This document shows, piece by piece, positions 9,191 through 18,585 of a stretch of DNA of 64,000 nt. The position numbers were made by a program, and so were the translations under genes. The DNA is from JASHPR01 sp963815375. Its GTDB lineage: Bacteria; Actinomycetota; Actinomycetes; Streptosporangiales; Streptosporangiaceae. The notes under the pieces were generated by a model. It did not search any database. It worked only from the letters and a program-made list of their open reading frames with translations, and was not told the DNA's origin. Every line of letters starts with the position of its first letter. Positions within the stretch are counted from its first letter, which is position 1. The DNA is taken from contig CAWFGX010000005.1 in the NCBI GenBank assembly GCA_963815375.1, positions 1,302,001 to 1,366,000 on the forward strand, written 5' to 3'.

Positions 9191-9472
9191 GCACGTGACG
9201 GTATCAGCAGACCATCCCGTCGCCGTCGCCGTCGGGCCACGGCAGTGGAGTTATGCCGTTCAAACCATGGTCAGGCCGCTATTGTCCTCATATTCGTAGA
9301 CAGGGGACCGAGTGCTCAAGGGCAGGGGATCGGGGTCAATGGGCAGGGGAGCGGGCCTAACGGGCACGTGGGGTCCAGCGCGCAGGTGGGGTCCGGCGCG
9401 CAGGCGATGGGGGCCAATGACTGGTGATCACCTCCTGAGGGCGCTGCCGGGGGCCGCCCCGGCTGCCGTCCG
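9191..9472. repeat. Intergenic stretch with short tandem repeats
   Basis: This gap separates divergent HAD and lipoprotein genes and should hold both promoters. It contains an 18-bp tandem duplication (9368-9385 and 9386-9403, one mismatch) and two copies of GGGCAGGGG near 9320 and 9342. The repeats resemble the low-complexity insert in the neighbouring HAD gene in composition. No clear -10/-35 boxes or operator are visible. Confidence 0.35.
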
Positions 9473-10876
9473 ATGAGAGCCGTCCGGGCCTGGCTCGGGA
9501 TCGCCGGCGCAATAGTCGTCGCGACCGGGCTGACGGGATGCGGATCAGCGCCCCCGCCGCTCAGTATCAGCTGCTCCGGCTCCACCCTCACGGCCCCGGA
9601 TACCTCCGACGTGTACTACGGGCTAACGCCGTCGCCACCGCCGGTCTCCGCAGTGCCAGAAACCCCGCACCCGGCTGGCTCCGTGCCGCTGGCGGCGCTT
9701 CCGGACGCCCTGGATCCCGACGACCTGAACTACGGCTACAAGGCAGTCAGGAACTCGACCATCTCGCTGATCAGTGCCGAAATGGGCAGCGTCGGCCCGC
9801 TGTGGTCGGTGGCCCTGCGGGCTCCCCAGGGATCCCAGGGATCTGACCCGGCGCTAAACCTCGACCCGCACAACGGGTACGCGATTGTGACCGGCGGGAA
9901 CCAGGGACAGTTCATCGCCGCGGTGAGCTCCGGCGGGCGTGCAGGACCGGCCTGCATACTGCCGCCGTTCACCACTACCCAGCGGCACGTCGAACTGCTG
10001 CCGCACGCCGGTGTCGTCATCCTGGCCAACCCCGCCGAGCCCGGTAACCAGCAGGGTGATTTCTGGCTCGATGGCTACTCCACCAGAACCGGCAAGCGGC
10101 TGTGGTCGATCGAGGCAGGCACCAGCATCGCTGACGCTGGCGTGGCGTTCATAGCGGCTTCCGACACTGTGTACCTCTGGCAGAGCAGCGACGCACGGGT
10201 CGCGGCGTACAACGCGCGGACAGGCAGGCATCTGTGGACTGCCGGGCACGCGCGCACCCAGGTCACCGCGAGCGACAACGGGCTGCTCGCCGCGTTCGGC
10301 GGGCGTGTGTACGCGACGTTCGACAACGGCGCGTCGACCCAGGTCACGGCGATGAACGGGGCGAGCGGCGCGGTGGTGTGGCAGCGCACCGTGCCGTCGG
10401 TCGCCACGTCGACCCAGATTGCGGTCACCGAGGTAGGCAGCGGCCAGGTACTTCTCGGCGATGCCGGCAGCGGTCAGGAGCTCCTGGTCAGCGCGGCCAC
10501 AGGGGCGACGCTGGCCAGTGCCGTTGGCGAACCTGGTGCGGCAGTCGATAACCCGGAGATGCAGGTATGCAGCCTGAACGGTGTGCCTGCCATCGCAATC
10601 CCGGAGGATGGTGCGATCCGGCTGCTCAGTGCCGATCGCAGCGACGACCGGACGATCGTGATCCCGAAGGGCCAAGGCGTCCAGGTTGCGGTCACCGGCA
10701 CCGAGGCTTACGTTCGCGTGCCCCAGCCCGGCGCTCCGGTCGAGGGATACGACCTGGCCACCGGCGAGCTTGTGTGGACCACACCCGCGCCCGGCATGCC
10801 TGGCGACGCCACGATGTTTGCCTTTGCCGGCGGCTTTGTCCTGGAAGGGCAGGCCGGCGGCACGGTGTACCGGTGA
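9473..10876 (+). CDS. PQQ-type beta-propeller lipoprotein (first of a tandem pair)
   Basis: A 467-residue exported lipoprotein. The signal peptide MRAVRAWLGIAGAIVVATGL ends in the lipobox LTGC (Cys24). After a Pro-rich linker comes a PQQ-like propeller whose blades carry phrases such as GYSTRTGKRLWSIEAG, AYNARTGRHLWTAGH and GYDLATGELVWTTPA. Such proteins usually bind other proteins or ligands outside the membrane; without a quinoprotein active site an enzymatic role is unlikely. It is closely related to the next gene, so a local duplication is clear. No strong ribosome-binding site precedes the ATG. Function unknown. Confidence 0.82.
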   Translation: MRAVRAWLGIAGAIVVATGLTGCGSAPPPLSISCSGSTLTAPDTSDVYYGLTPSPPPVSAVPETPHPAGSVPLAALPDALDPDDLNYGYKAVRNSTISLISAEMGSVGPLWSVALRAPQGSQGSDPALNLDPHNGYAIVTGGNQGQFIAAVSSGGRAGPACILPPFTTTQRHVELLPHAGVVILANPAEPGNQQGDFWLDGYSTRTGKRLWSIEAGTSIADAGVAFIAASDTVYLWQSSDARVAAYNARTGRHLWTAGHARTQVTASDNGLLAAFGGRVYATFDNGASTQVTAMNGASGAVVWQRTVPSVATSTQIAVTEVGSGQVLLGDAGSGQELLVSAATGATLASAVGEPGAAVDNPEMQVCSLNGVPAIAIPEDGAIRLLSADRSDDRTIVIPKGQGVQVAVTGTEAYVRVPQPGAPVEGYDLATGELVWTTPAPGMPGDATMFAFAGGFVLEGQAGGTVYR

Positions 10877-10908
10877 GAACCGGTGAGAAGTGGAAGGACA
10901 GATATCGC

Positions 10909-12375
10909 ATGGGGTCCGCTGATCACCCTTTTCCCTCAACGGCCGACGTCCGGTCCGGTCGTCGGCTGATGAGCCCCGGCCGCGCCTGGGCCAGCCTCGG
11001 CACAGCGGTCATCCTCGCCGCGGGACTGTCGGGATGCGGTTCGAGCGGGCCCGCCGCGCTGAGCGTGCGCTGCTCCGGCCCAACTCTCACGGCACCAGAC
11101 ACCAGCGAGGTGTTTAGCGGCGGGGCGGTCTCGCCGCCACCGGTCGCTTCAGTGCCGGGTATCCCGCGTGCAGTGAGCGCAGGGCAGCTTTCCCTGCCGG
11201 ACGCGGTGGATCCTGACAACCCCAGCCTCGGCTACCAGGGACCAAAGGGCTTCAGCCTCTCGCTCATCAGCGACACAGGCGACGGCCAGCCAGCGTGGAC
11301 CGCAGAGCTCCGCGCTCCCAGCAGCGTCAGTGGCTCAGACTCCTCCCTGTACGCGCCGGACACGCACTACGGATACGCGATCATGGAAGGCGGTGGCCTC
11401 AGGGCGCAGTACATCACCGCGGTGAGTTCGGCAGGCCAGCAGGGCCCGGCCTGCGTGCTGCCGCAGCTCCCGACTGCCGGCAACGACGTCGAGCTGCTCC
11501 CGCACGCCGGAGTCCTGATCGCCCAGAACCCCCTCAACCCGGGCGGATCCGGTGATTTCCGGCTGGACGGCTACTCCACGTCGACGGGCCAGCGCCTGTG
11601 GTCAGTGCCGACCGACACGCCCTTCGAGAGGGACAAGGTCAAGTACCTGCTGGCCGGCGATACGGTCTGCATCTGGGAGGAGGCAGGTGGCGACGTCGCT
11701 GCCTACAGCGCGGTCACTGGCCAGCATCTGTGGACCACGAGCCTCAATAGCGACCCGTTCGCGTCGGATGACGGGCTGCTGGGCGAATTCGGCGGCCACG
11801 TGTACGCGGCGTTTGACGATGGCACGACGGTGCGGGTAGCGGCGATCGACGGTGTTCACGGCACGATCTCGTGGAAGACCTCGTTCCCGTCGCCCGAGGC
11901 CATCAACAGCGTTGGCGTCACGCAGGTCGGTACCGGCGAGGTACTGCTTGGCGACACGGAACGACATCAGATGCTCCTCCTCAATGCCAGGAACGGGGCT
12001 GTCCTGGCCAAGGCGTCGTCGACCAGCCCCGGCGCCGCGGTCCAGAACCAGGAGCTGCAATTGGCCTACCCCGGCGGTCACCTCGCCGTCGCAGTCCCGG
12101 AGAGCGGCGCGATCCACGTCCTGAGTGATGACCCGGCTTACGACCGGACCATCACGATCGCGAAGGCGAATACCCTCGATATCGCGGTCAGTTCCACAGA
12201 GGCATATGTGCTGCCGTCGCAGGCCGGGGCGCCGGTCTACGGGTACGACCTGGCCACCGGCAAGCTGCTGTGGACGGTGCCTGCGCCGCCGGGAAGCTCA
12301 TCGGACACACTGCTGAACACCTTCGACGGCGGCTTTATGTTGCAGGGATCGTCGCAGAACGCGGTGTACCGGTGA
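10909..12375 (+). CDS. PQQ-type beta-propeller lipoprotein (second of a tandem pair)
   Basis: Paralogue of the preceding gene, sharing CSGPTLTAPDTSEVF (CSGSTLTAPDTSDVY in copy 1), LDPD/VDPDN segments and the blade phrases GYSTSTGQRLWSVPT, AYSAVTGQHLWTTS and GYDLATGKLLWTVPA. The lipobox is LSGC. ATG at 10909 is preceded by GGAAGGA at 10892-10898 and gives a long n-region; ATG at 10969 (MSPGRAWASLGTAVILAAGL) gives a more usual signal peptide. The two genes are 32 bp apart and probably co-transcribed. The copies differ substantially, so the duplication is not recent. Confidence 0.8.
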   Translation: MGSADHPFPSTADVRSGRRLMSPGRAWASLGTAVILAAGLSGCGSSGPAALSVRCSGPTLTAPDTSEVFSGGAVSPPPVASVPGIPRAVSAGQLSLPDAVDPDNPSLGYQGPKGFSLSLISDTGDGQPAWTAELRAPSSVSGSDSSLYAPDTHYGYAIMEGGGLRAQYITAVSSAGQQGPACVLPQLPTAGNDVELLPHAGVLIAQNPLNPGGSGDFRLDGYSTSTGQRLWSVPTDTPFERDKVKYLLAGDTVCIWEEAGGDVAAYSAVTGQHLWTTSLNSDPFASDDGLLGEFGGHVYAAFDDGTTVRVAAIDGVHGTISWKTSFPSPEAINSVGVTQVGTGEVLLGDTERHQMLLLNARNGAVLAKASSTSPGAAVQNQELQLAYPGGHLAVAVPESGAIHVLSDDPAYDRTITIAKANTLDIAVSSTEAYVLPSQAGAPVYGYDLATGKLLWTVPAPPGSSSDTLLNTFDGGFMLQGSSQNAVYR

Positions 12376-12487
12376 CCTGCCCAGCGCAGCGGAAATGACA
12401 GCGTCCCGCTGGGTGCTCCGGGACTAGACTCGCCGCGACGGCGGGCGCTGCGTTGGCAGCACGGGCGAAGGTAACAAAGGGGGATCT

Positions 12488-14437
12488 GTGGCAGGCCGGA
12501 TCCGCGAGGAAGATATCGCGCTGGTCCGCGAGCGCTCTGCGGTCGATGAGGTAGTGGGGGATTACCTGCAGCTCCGCCCCGCTGGCGCCGACGCGTTCAA
12601 GGCGCTGTGCCCGTTCCACGAGGAGAAGACGCCGTCGTTCAATGTCACGCCATCCCGCGGCCTGTGGTACTGCTTCTCGTGCACCGAGGGCGGCGACGTC
12701 ATCAAGTTCGTCCAGCGGATCGACAACCTGAGCTTTGCCGAGGCCGTCGAGCGGCTGGCGGCGAGGTCCGGGATCGAGCTGCGGTACGAGCAAGGCGGGC
12801 ATGTACCCGGCCGGGAACAGACGGAACGGCGCAGGCTGATCGAGACGCACCGTGCGGCCGCGGATTTTTATACAGAACGTTTGGCGGCTCCCGAAGCCGA
12901 AGTCGCTCGCGGATTCCTGTCGTCGCGTGGATTCGAGGCACCTGACTGGGCCCACTTCGGGCTCGGCTATGCCCCGCGCGAATGGGACGCGCTGACCAGA
13001 CACCTGCGCGGCCGCGGCTTTACCGACACCGAACTGCTCCGCGGTGGGCTGGCCAGCCAGGGCAGGCGCGGCCCGATGGACCGGTTCCGCGGGCGCCTGA
13101 TCTGGCCGATACGGGATCTTACCGGCGAAGTGATCGCGTTCGGCGCCCGCAGGCTCGCTGAGGACGACCAGGGCCCCAAGTACCTGAACACCCCCGAGAC
13201 GCCGCTGTTCAAGAAGAGCGGGGTGCTGTACGGGGCGGACCTGGCCAAGCGGGACATCGCGCAGCGCCGCCAGATAGTGGTCGTCGAGGGCTATACCGAT
13301 GTCATGGCCTGCCATCTGGCCGGCGTCACCACGGCGGTGGCTACCAGCGGGACCTCATTCGGTGAGGGTCACGTCAAGATCCTCCGGCGGCTGCTGATGG
13401 ACTCGGACAAGTTCCGGGGTGAGGTCATCTTCACCTTTGACGGCGACGCGGCAGGCCAGCGCGCGGTCGAGCGCGCCTTTGCCTTCGAGGGCGACTTCGT
13501 CACTCAGACGATGTTCGCCCTGCAGCCCGACGGGCTCGACCCGTGCGACCTGCGGCTCGCCCGAGGGGACGCCGCAGTCCGGGATCTGGTCGCGCAGCGC
13601 GTCCCGGTCTACGAGTTCGCTGTCCGCAATGAGCTGGCCAGGCACAACCTCGAGACGAACGAGGGACGCCTTGCCGCTCTCGACGCAGCAGCCAGCGTGA
13701 TCGGCCGGATCAAGGACTACGGTCTGCGGGATCGCTACGCGGTGAGCCTTGACCGATGGCTCGGCATGATGGACGAGAGCTTCGTTCTCGCCCGGGTGCG
13801 TGAACGGCTGGGCGCAGGCGCCGGGCCGCGGCGGCCCGGCCCGGCGAAGAACGGCCAGAACGGCCACCGGTCTGGCCTGGCCGGCCAGCCGCAGCCCAGC
13901 GGCACGGACACCGGGCAGGGTGCTCGCCGGCCCGCCGAGCTGCCCTACGACGCGGATAACCCCATGGTCCAGCTCGAGCGGGAGGCGCTCAAGCTGGCGG
14001 TACAGCGGCCCGCGCTGTGTGGCCCGTCCTTCGACGCGCTGGGGAACGAGTGCTTCACGGTCCCCGTGCACGCGGCGGTGTTCGGCCTCATCACTGAGTC
14101 CGGCGGCGCCGGCGGCGGAGCGGCCGGTGGGCGCGAGTGGGTGGAGCGGCTGCTAGAGGCCGCGCCCGACGACCAGGTGCAGAAGTTCGTCACCAGGCTT
14201 GCTGTCGAGCAGCTCCGCACTCCGCGCGCGGACGGGGAGGCGGACGCGCGGTACGTCGAGGCGATCATCGCACGCGTTGAGGAGCTTGCTGTAAGCCGGG
14301 AGATCGCGGTGATCAAGTCTCGGCTGCAACGCCTCAGCCCCGTTCAGGAAACCAATTACAACCGGATCTTCGGAGACCTCGTTGGCCTCGAGCAGCGGCG
14401 CAAAGTCCTGGCCGATCGGGCGGCCGGGGCGCTGTGA
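12488..14437 (+). CDS. dnaG: DNA primase
   Basis: Synthesises RNA primers for DNA replication. The N-terminal CHC2 zinc finger is visible at about residues 40-65 (LCPFHEEKTPSFNV, then GLWYCFSC). The catalytic core has FGLGYAPREWDALTRHL, the primase phrases FRGRLIWPIRDLTGEVIAFG and GPKYLNTPETPLFKK, and the TOPRIM acidic centre VVVEGYTDVMA followed by FTFDGDAAGQ. After a Pro/Gly-rich linker (about residues 440-490) comes the C-terminal helicase-interacting region. The start is GTG at 12488 behind AAAGGGGGA. Length (649) is normal for actinomycetes. The sigma gene follows 111 bp downstream, as in the classical macromolecular synthesis operon. Confidence 0.97.
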   Translation: MAGRIREEDIALVRERSAVDEVVGDYLQLRPAGADAFKALCPFHEEKTPSFNVTPSRGLWYCFSCTEGGDVIKFVQRIDNLSFAEAVERLAARSGIELRYEQGGHVPGREQTERRRLIETHRAAADFYTERLAAPEAEVARGFLSSRGFEAPDWAHFGLGYAPREWDALTRHLRGRGFTDTELLRGGLASQGRRGPMDRFRGRLIWPIRDLTGEVIAFGARRLAEDDQGPKYLNTPETPLFKKSGVLYGADLAKRDIAQRRQIVVVEGYTDVMACHLAGVTTAVATSGTSFGEGHVKILRRLLMDSDKFRGEVIFTFDGDAAGQRAVERAFAFEGDFVTQTMFALQPDGLDPCDLRLARGDAAVRDLVAQRVPVYEFAVRNELARHNLETNEGRLAALDAAASVIGRIKDYGLRDRYAVSLDRWLGMMDESFVLARVRERLGAGAGPRRPGPAKNGQNGHRSGLAGQPQPSGTDTGQGARRPAELPYDADNPMVQLEREALKLAVQRPALCGPSFDALGNECFTVPVHAAVFGLITESGGAGGGAAGGREWVERLLEAAPDDQVQKFVTRLAVEQLRTPRADGEADARYVEAIIARVEELAVSREIAVIKSRLQRLSPVQETNYNRIFGDLVGLEQRRKVLADRAAGAL

Positions 14438-14548
14438 CAATGGCGTGCCGCTGACGCCGTGTACCCAGGAGGACCATTAGCGTCACTACCCTGGGGGTGA
14501 CAATATTAGATCCGTTCAAGCCTGGGTTCCTGGCGCACACTTATCAGC

Positions 14549-15739
14549 ATGAGCGTCACGGTTGCGCCCCCCGTTGACCAAGTGGCGGATCTGGTAGCCA
14601 GAGCCAGGGAGCGCGGGACCGTCGCGATGGCCGAGCTCACCGCCGCTGCTGACAGCTGCGAGCTCCCCCCGGACGCAGTCGAGGGCGTGCTCCGGCTGCT
14701 GACCGATGAGGGTGTCGAGGTCGTCGACAACACACCCGAAGACCACGAGGACTCCTACGCCCGGCCCGAGCGAGCTGACCGGGAAGGCCTGAGATCTGCC
14801 GGGGAGGACAGTCCCCGGCGGGCGGCCACCGGGGACCTGGTCCGGATCTACCTGCGCGAGATCGGCCGGGTGCCCCTGCTCACCGCCCAGGACGAGGTGG
14901 ACCTGGCCAAGGCGATCGAGGCGGGCCTGTTCGCCGAAGAGAAACTGCAGGCTGGCTTGGCGCCAGGGGACGACTCAGCTGCGGGACGCGCTGAGCTCGC
15001 CCAGCTGGCCGCTGAGGGCATGCGGGCCAAGCAGCGCCTGATCGAGTCCAACCTGCGCCTGGTCGTATCGATTGCCAAGCGGTACATAGGTCGCGGCCTG
15101 GTGTTCCTTGACCTGATCCAGGAGGGGAACCTCGGCCTGATCCGCGCCGTGGAGAAGTTCGACTACACCAAGGGCTACAAGTTCTCCACGTACGCCACCT
15201 GGTGGATCAGGCAGGCGATCACCCGCGCCATCGCTGATCAGGCCAGGACGATCCGGATTCCCGTGCACATGGTCGAGACCATCAACAAGATGGCGCGCGT
15301 CCAGCGTCAGCTGCACCAGGACCTTGGCCGCGAAGCCACCCCGGGGGAGATCGGCGCGGAGATGGGCCTGACCGCGGAGCGCGTGGCCGAGATCCAGCGG
15401 ATCGCCCAGGAACCGGTATCGCTGCAAGCGCCGATCGGCGAGGAAGACTCCGACCTGGGCGACTTCATCGAGGACGCCGACGCCGTCGTGCCGATGGAGG
15501 CAGCGGCGTTCATCATGCTGCAAGACCAGCTGGAGCAGGTGCTGGACAACCTCTCGCTGCGCGAGCAGCGCATCATCCAGCTACGGTTTGGCCTGACCGA
15601 CGGGCATCCGAAGACGCTGGAAGAGGTCGGCCGCGAGTTCGGCGTGACCCGCGAGCGCATCCGCCAGATCGAATCCAAGACGCTGGCCAAGCTCCGGCAC
15701 CCTAGCCGCGCGCAGATGCTACGCGAGTACCTGGCCTGA
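14549..15739 (+). CDS. rpoD: Principal-type RNA polymerase sigma factor (RpoD/HrdB-like)
   Basis: A 396-residue group 1/2 sigma-70. Short region 1.1-like N terminus, region 1.2 (DLVRIYLREIGRVPLLTAQD), region 2 (NLRLVVSIAKRYIGRGLVFL, then YKFSTYATWWIRQAITRAIA), region 3 (VHMVETINKMARVQRQLHQD) and region 4 (TLEEVGREFGVTRERIRQIE) are all complete. Promoter-reading residues match primary sigma factors. It is shorter than typical HrdB/SigA proteins, which carry a long Ala/Lys-rich N terminus, so it may be the housekeeping factor or a close paralogue. Position next to dnaG supports a housekeeping role. Confidence 0.9.
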   Translation: MSVTVAPPVDQVADLVARARERGTVAMAELTAAADSCELPPDAVEGVLRLLTDEGVEVVDNTPEDHEDSYARPERADREGLRSAGEDSPRRAATGDLVRIYLREIGRVPLLTAQDEVDLAKAIEAGLFAEEKLQAGLAPGDDSAAGRAELAQLAAEGMRAKQRLIESNLRLVVSIAKRYIGRGLVFLDLIQEGNLGLIRAVEKFDYTKGYKFSTYATWWIRQAITRAIADQARTIRIPVHMVETINKMARVQRQLHQDLGREATPGEIGAEMGLTAERVAEIQRIAQEPVSLQAPIGEEDSDLGDFIEDADAVVPMEAAAFIMLQDQLEQVLDNLSLREQRIIQLRFGLTDGHPKTLEEVGREFGVTRERIRQIESKTLAKLRHPSRAQMLREYLA

Positions 15740-15830
15740 CATACGCGCCAGGCGCGGACCTATCGTCAGCCCGCCGCTGCAGGCTGCCCGCTGGCGTTCC
15801 GGCTGGCCCGGTCCGCGCCTAGCGCGATGT

Positions 15831-16190
15831 TTAGCCGGGATCTTCGGCGGTCTCGCGTGAGTACGTGCCGGACCCGTTGCCACTGGCCGCAGTTTCGCCG
15901 TGCCCGCCGTTCCTGCGCCGCATACCTGGAATGCGGTCAGCGGCCTTGCTCTTGGCCGCCGCTGCAACCTTCGGCACCCGGTCCTGCCACTCGTTCGTGA
16001 TCTTCTCCTGCGCGGCCTTGGCCAGGCCGGTTGCCTGGGCCTGGAAAGCTCCCGCCGCTTGCTGTGCCGCAGGGCTGTCGGCGACGCGCTGCGACAGGCG
16101 CTTGATCTGGTCGTAGCGCTCGCGGCCCGCGCGGGCGCCGAGGATGAAGCCGACGGCCAGCCCGACCAGGAAGGTCATCCGGTACCGCAT
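15831..16190 (-). CDS. Small YtxH-like membrane protein
   Basis: A 119-residue protein with one N-terminal membrane helix (MTFLVGLAVGFILGARAGRE) followed by an amphipathic, Ala/Lys-rich helical region (QIKRLSQRVADSPAAQQAAG). This is the YtxH-like layout common in actinomycetes; function is unknown, though some relatives respond to stress. The start is ATG at 16188-16190 with GAGAGGAGG upstream. Convergent with the sigma gene and close to the tRNA. The C terminus is polar and poorly conserved in type. Confidence 0.75.
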   Translation of the reverse strand: MRYRMTFLVGLAVGFILGARAGRERYDQIKRLSQRVADSPAAQQAAGAFQAQATGLAKAAQEKITNEWQDRVPKVAAAAKSKAADRIPGMRRRNGGHGETAASGNGSGTYSRETAEDPG

Positions 16191-16397
16191 CTGGACCTCC
16201 TCTCACCCCCGCTTACGGCGCAGAACCGGGCGCCGCGCCCGGTTCCGGCGGTGGTCGTCTGACTTCCCGGTCATGCCCTTCCGAAACGCTGGTTATGCAC
16301 GCGATGCCGGTCACGAGAACCGTGACCGGGTCAGGTAGCCCGCCTGGTGCGCTACTCTTGTGCCCGCGGCAGGCACGAAGCCGGCCGCGTGGCACGA

Positions 16398-16470
16398 TCC
16401 CGCGTAGCTCAACTGGCAGAGCGTCCGGCTGTTAACCGGTAGGTTATAGGTTCGAGTCCTATCGCGGGAG
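16398..16470 (+). tRNA. tRNA-Asn (anticodon GTT)
   Basis: A complete cloverleaf: acceptor stem TCCCGCG/CGCGGGA, D stem GCTC/GAGC, anticodon loop CTGTTAA with GTT, T arm ATAGG-TTCGAGT-CCTAT, discriminator G. CCA is not encoded. Its 3' half (from 16429) is repeated at 61183, so it is the integration site of the island; the gene is left intact by the insertion. Confidence 0.96.
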
Positions 16471-16478
16471 CCCAGTTC
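16429..16478 (+). other. Left attachment site (attL), within tRNA-Asn
   Basis: A 50-bp segment from the anticodon loop to 8 bp past the tRNA is repeated at 61183-61232 with a single mismatch (G at 16439, T in the other copy). It directly precedes the integrase, the usual layout for tRNA-targeting tyrosine integrases. Confidence 0.85.
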
Positions 16479-16533
16479 CTGTGTGGCTTACAGCACTCTC
16501 ACCTGCGACAACGTAGGAGGAGAGGGATGCGCC

Positions 16534-17717
16534 GTGGCGCATGCAGCGGCCGAGCGTACCAAGATCAACACAGAAGTAACAAAAGTGGCCTCCGGGCACG
16601 GGTCCCGGCGCCCCGCGGGAGCGCGAACGGTGGCCCGTCCGCCGAAAGGCCCCCGCGTGAGCGGGAGCGCCCGCGAATCCGTCCGGCAGCCTGATCGTCC
16701 CGTGCCCGAGCTGGAGTTCGGGATACTCGTCTACCCGCCGGACGCCGACGGAGAACCGTGGCGGGCGATCTTCACCGAGAACGGCCAGCGCAGGTTCTTG
16801 CAGGGCGCGACCGAGGCGAAGCTGGCCGCCCAGCTGGACAAGGTCAGGGAGCAGCTGTCCGCCGGCGCGGCGAACATGGAACGGCCGGGCAGGGACCTGA
16901 TCGCGTACTACCTGGACCCCGACCGGCTACCCGTCGGCGAGCGGTGGTCGCGGAAGCATGCACACACGCAGCGGCGGCTGTGTGAGCGGTTCGCCTCCCC
17001 GGTCATCGACGCGGTGACGCGCCAGGACATCGCGACTGGCCACATGCAGCAGATCGTGAACGCCGCGCCGACCGCAGGCGAAGGCGACCGGGTGCACGGG
17101 ATGCTGTCGGCGCTCGTCGCCGCGGGGATCGAGGGCGGGTACCTGACCAGCCCGCGGCTGGCTATGGTGCACTGGCAGGCCGGGGACCGCCCGGTGCCTG
17201 CCCCGCGGGTGACCGTCTCGGGGGAGTCGGTGCTGTGGGTTGACCCCGCCAAGATTCCTTCTGACGGTGACATCGGCCAGCTCGGCGAGCGCTGGCCGAG
17301 GGCCTGCACGGGCAGCGGGATGAGCTGATGGCCAGCACCGCCGCCTACAGCGGGCTGCGGTGGGGCGAGCTGATCGCCCTGATCATCTGGCAGGTTGAGC
17401 AGGCTCGGCGAGTCATCACCGTGGACCGACAGGTGGTCGAGGTTGCCGGGCACCTGTACGTCGAGGCGCCGAAGAACCGGAAGTACCGGAAGACGATTTA
17501 CCCCCGCCGCACGCCGGATGGCTACCCGCTCGCCGAACGTCTCGCCACCCGCATCGAACAGGCGACTGCCGAGTACGAAGTCGGCACCAACCCGCTCGGG
17601 CTGATCTTCCCCTCGCCACGGGCAAGCACTGGCGGTCCAGCAACTTCAACCGCAACGTCCTCAAGCGCGCCTACCTCGCGATCGGCTGGCGCGACGCGGA
17701 CGGCAACGGCCCATGGA
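16534..17717 (+). pseudogene. Tyrosine site-specific integrase, frameshifted and lacking its catalytic C terminus
   Basis: Starts at GTG 16534 behind GGAGGAGAGGG. The N-terminal part has the AP2-like/arm-binding pattern (ELEFGILVYPPDADGEPWRA) and a core-binding domain (KHAHTQRRLCERFASPVID). Near 17325 the frame shifts by one; the next piece opens with TAAYSGLRWGELIAL, carrying the first catalytic Arg. A second shift near 17617 leads to GKHWRSSNFNRNVLKRAYL and IGWRDADGNGPW, after which the family should continue into the HxxR box and the Tyr nucleophile. These are absent: coding similarity stops at about 17717. The enzyme cannot be active. Confidence 0.82.
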
Positions 17718-17959
17718 ATTGCGGCGACGCCACCCGGGAGCCGCAATCGAGCCGCTCAGATCCGCAGAGCCGACAGGCACTCTCACCCCGCAGACCGCTC
17801 CAGCTGCGCCGATCAAAGAGGTATGGATCCAGGAGACGTTGGACGGCACCCGGCCATCTGACACCGTCAGATCGCAGCGATGTATCTAGAGACGAGCTGC
17901 TGCCAACCCCGCGGCGTGAAACGCGGCTCCAGCAGACGCTTGGTCTCACGGCGGCGCTC

Positions 17960-18217
17960 GTGTATGACTCCGTACCCGATCAGGTGGGCCGGATCTGCGA
18001 GAACGCCCGCATGGTTCAAGGCCAGATCGACAGGCTGAGCAGCGCAGCCGTGCCCGCTGAGGACGACGCCAATATCCTCGACCTCGCGTGGCTCCGATTC
18101 CACCGACGCGATCTCATGCCCGTCGTCCAGCCGCCCAAGCCGGACATTGTCCCCGCCGACGCGATCCTCCGCCGAGCCCGAGCCCGACAGGCCTCCATAG
18201 GCGTGGAACATTCATGA
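17960..18217 (+). CDS. Hypothetical 85-residue protein after the integrase
   Basis: An open frame from GTG 17960 with strongly GC-biased third positions (MYDSVPDQVGRICENARMVQ, ending ADAILRRARARQASIGVEHS). The same frame is open upstream to the integrase relic, so it could be the tail of a longer, broken gene fused by deletion. No family recognised, no ribosome-binding site. The opposite strand also has an open frame (17867-18211) but with poorer codon use. Confidence 0.3.
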   Translation: MYDSVPDQVGRICENARMVQGQIDRLSSAAVPAEDDANILDLAWLRFHRRDLMPVVQPPKPDIVPADAILRRARARQASIGVEHS

Positions 18218-18585
18218 CGCGACTATGATTACGCTGTCACATCCCGCTTATGCTGCGCCGGGGCGCCGTACAAGACGACGTGGTAGCCGATCTCAATGCG
18301 CAGCTTCCAACCATTGCTAAGGCGCTTGACCAGAGCTGCGGCTGACGAACGCGTCGTTTACCGGTAGCAGTCACGCAGGCTGTGATGCCGCCTCTTCCAA
18401 TGATGTAGCACGAAGCCTGCGGAAGCAGAAGGCCACGTTCGAAGGAATCTCTGACGAGATGAGGGAAGCTGCAAGGGTCGATCGGGCGCATTCGCAGACT
18501 GGTCGAATCTGAGAGTGCGCAAAGAAGAACGGTTATGGTGGCGATAAGCTAGACTGACGTTCTCACTTATCCGAACGGAGTAGGC
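18218..18585. other. Gene-poor stretch upstream of lsr2
   Basis: Lower GC than its surroundings. Short frames occur on both strands but none has both a plausible start signal and coding bias. The last 60 bases should carry the lsr2 promoter; no convincing boxes can be named. Confidence 0.4.

Noticed and set aside
9368..9403. Possible CRISPR-like repeat
   Set aside because: Only two 18-bp units with no spacer; a simple tandem duplication.
16483..16533. Earlier integrase start at 16483
   Set aside because: No ribosome-binding site there; GTG 16534 has a strong one, and similarity with the second integrase relic fits the later start.
17867..18211. 114-residue minus-strand frame
   Set aside because: The plus strand has stronger GC bias at third positions in the same stretch.
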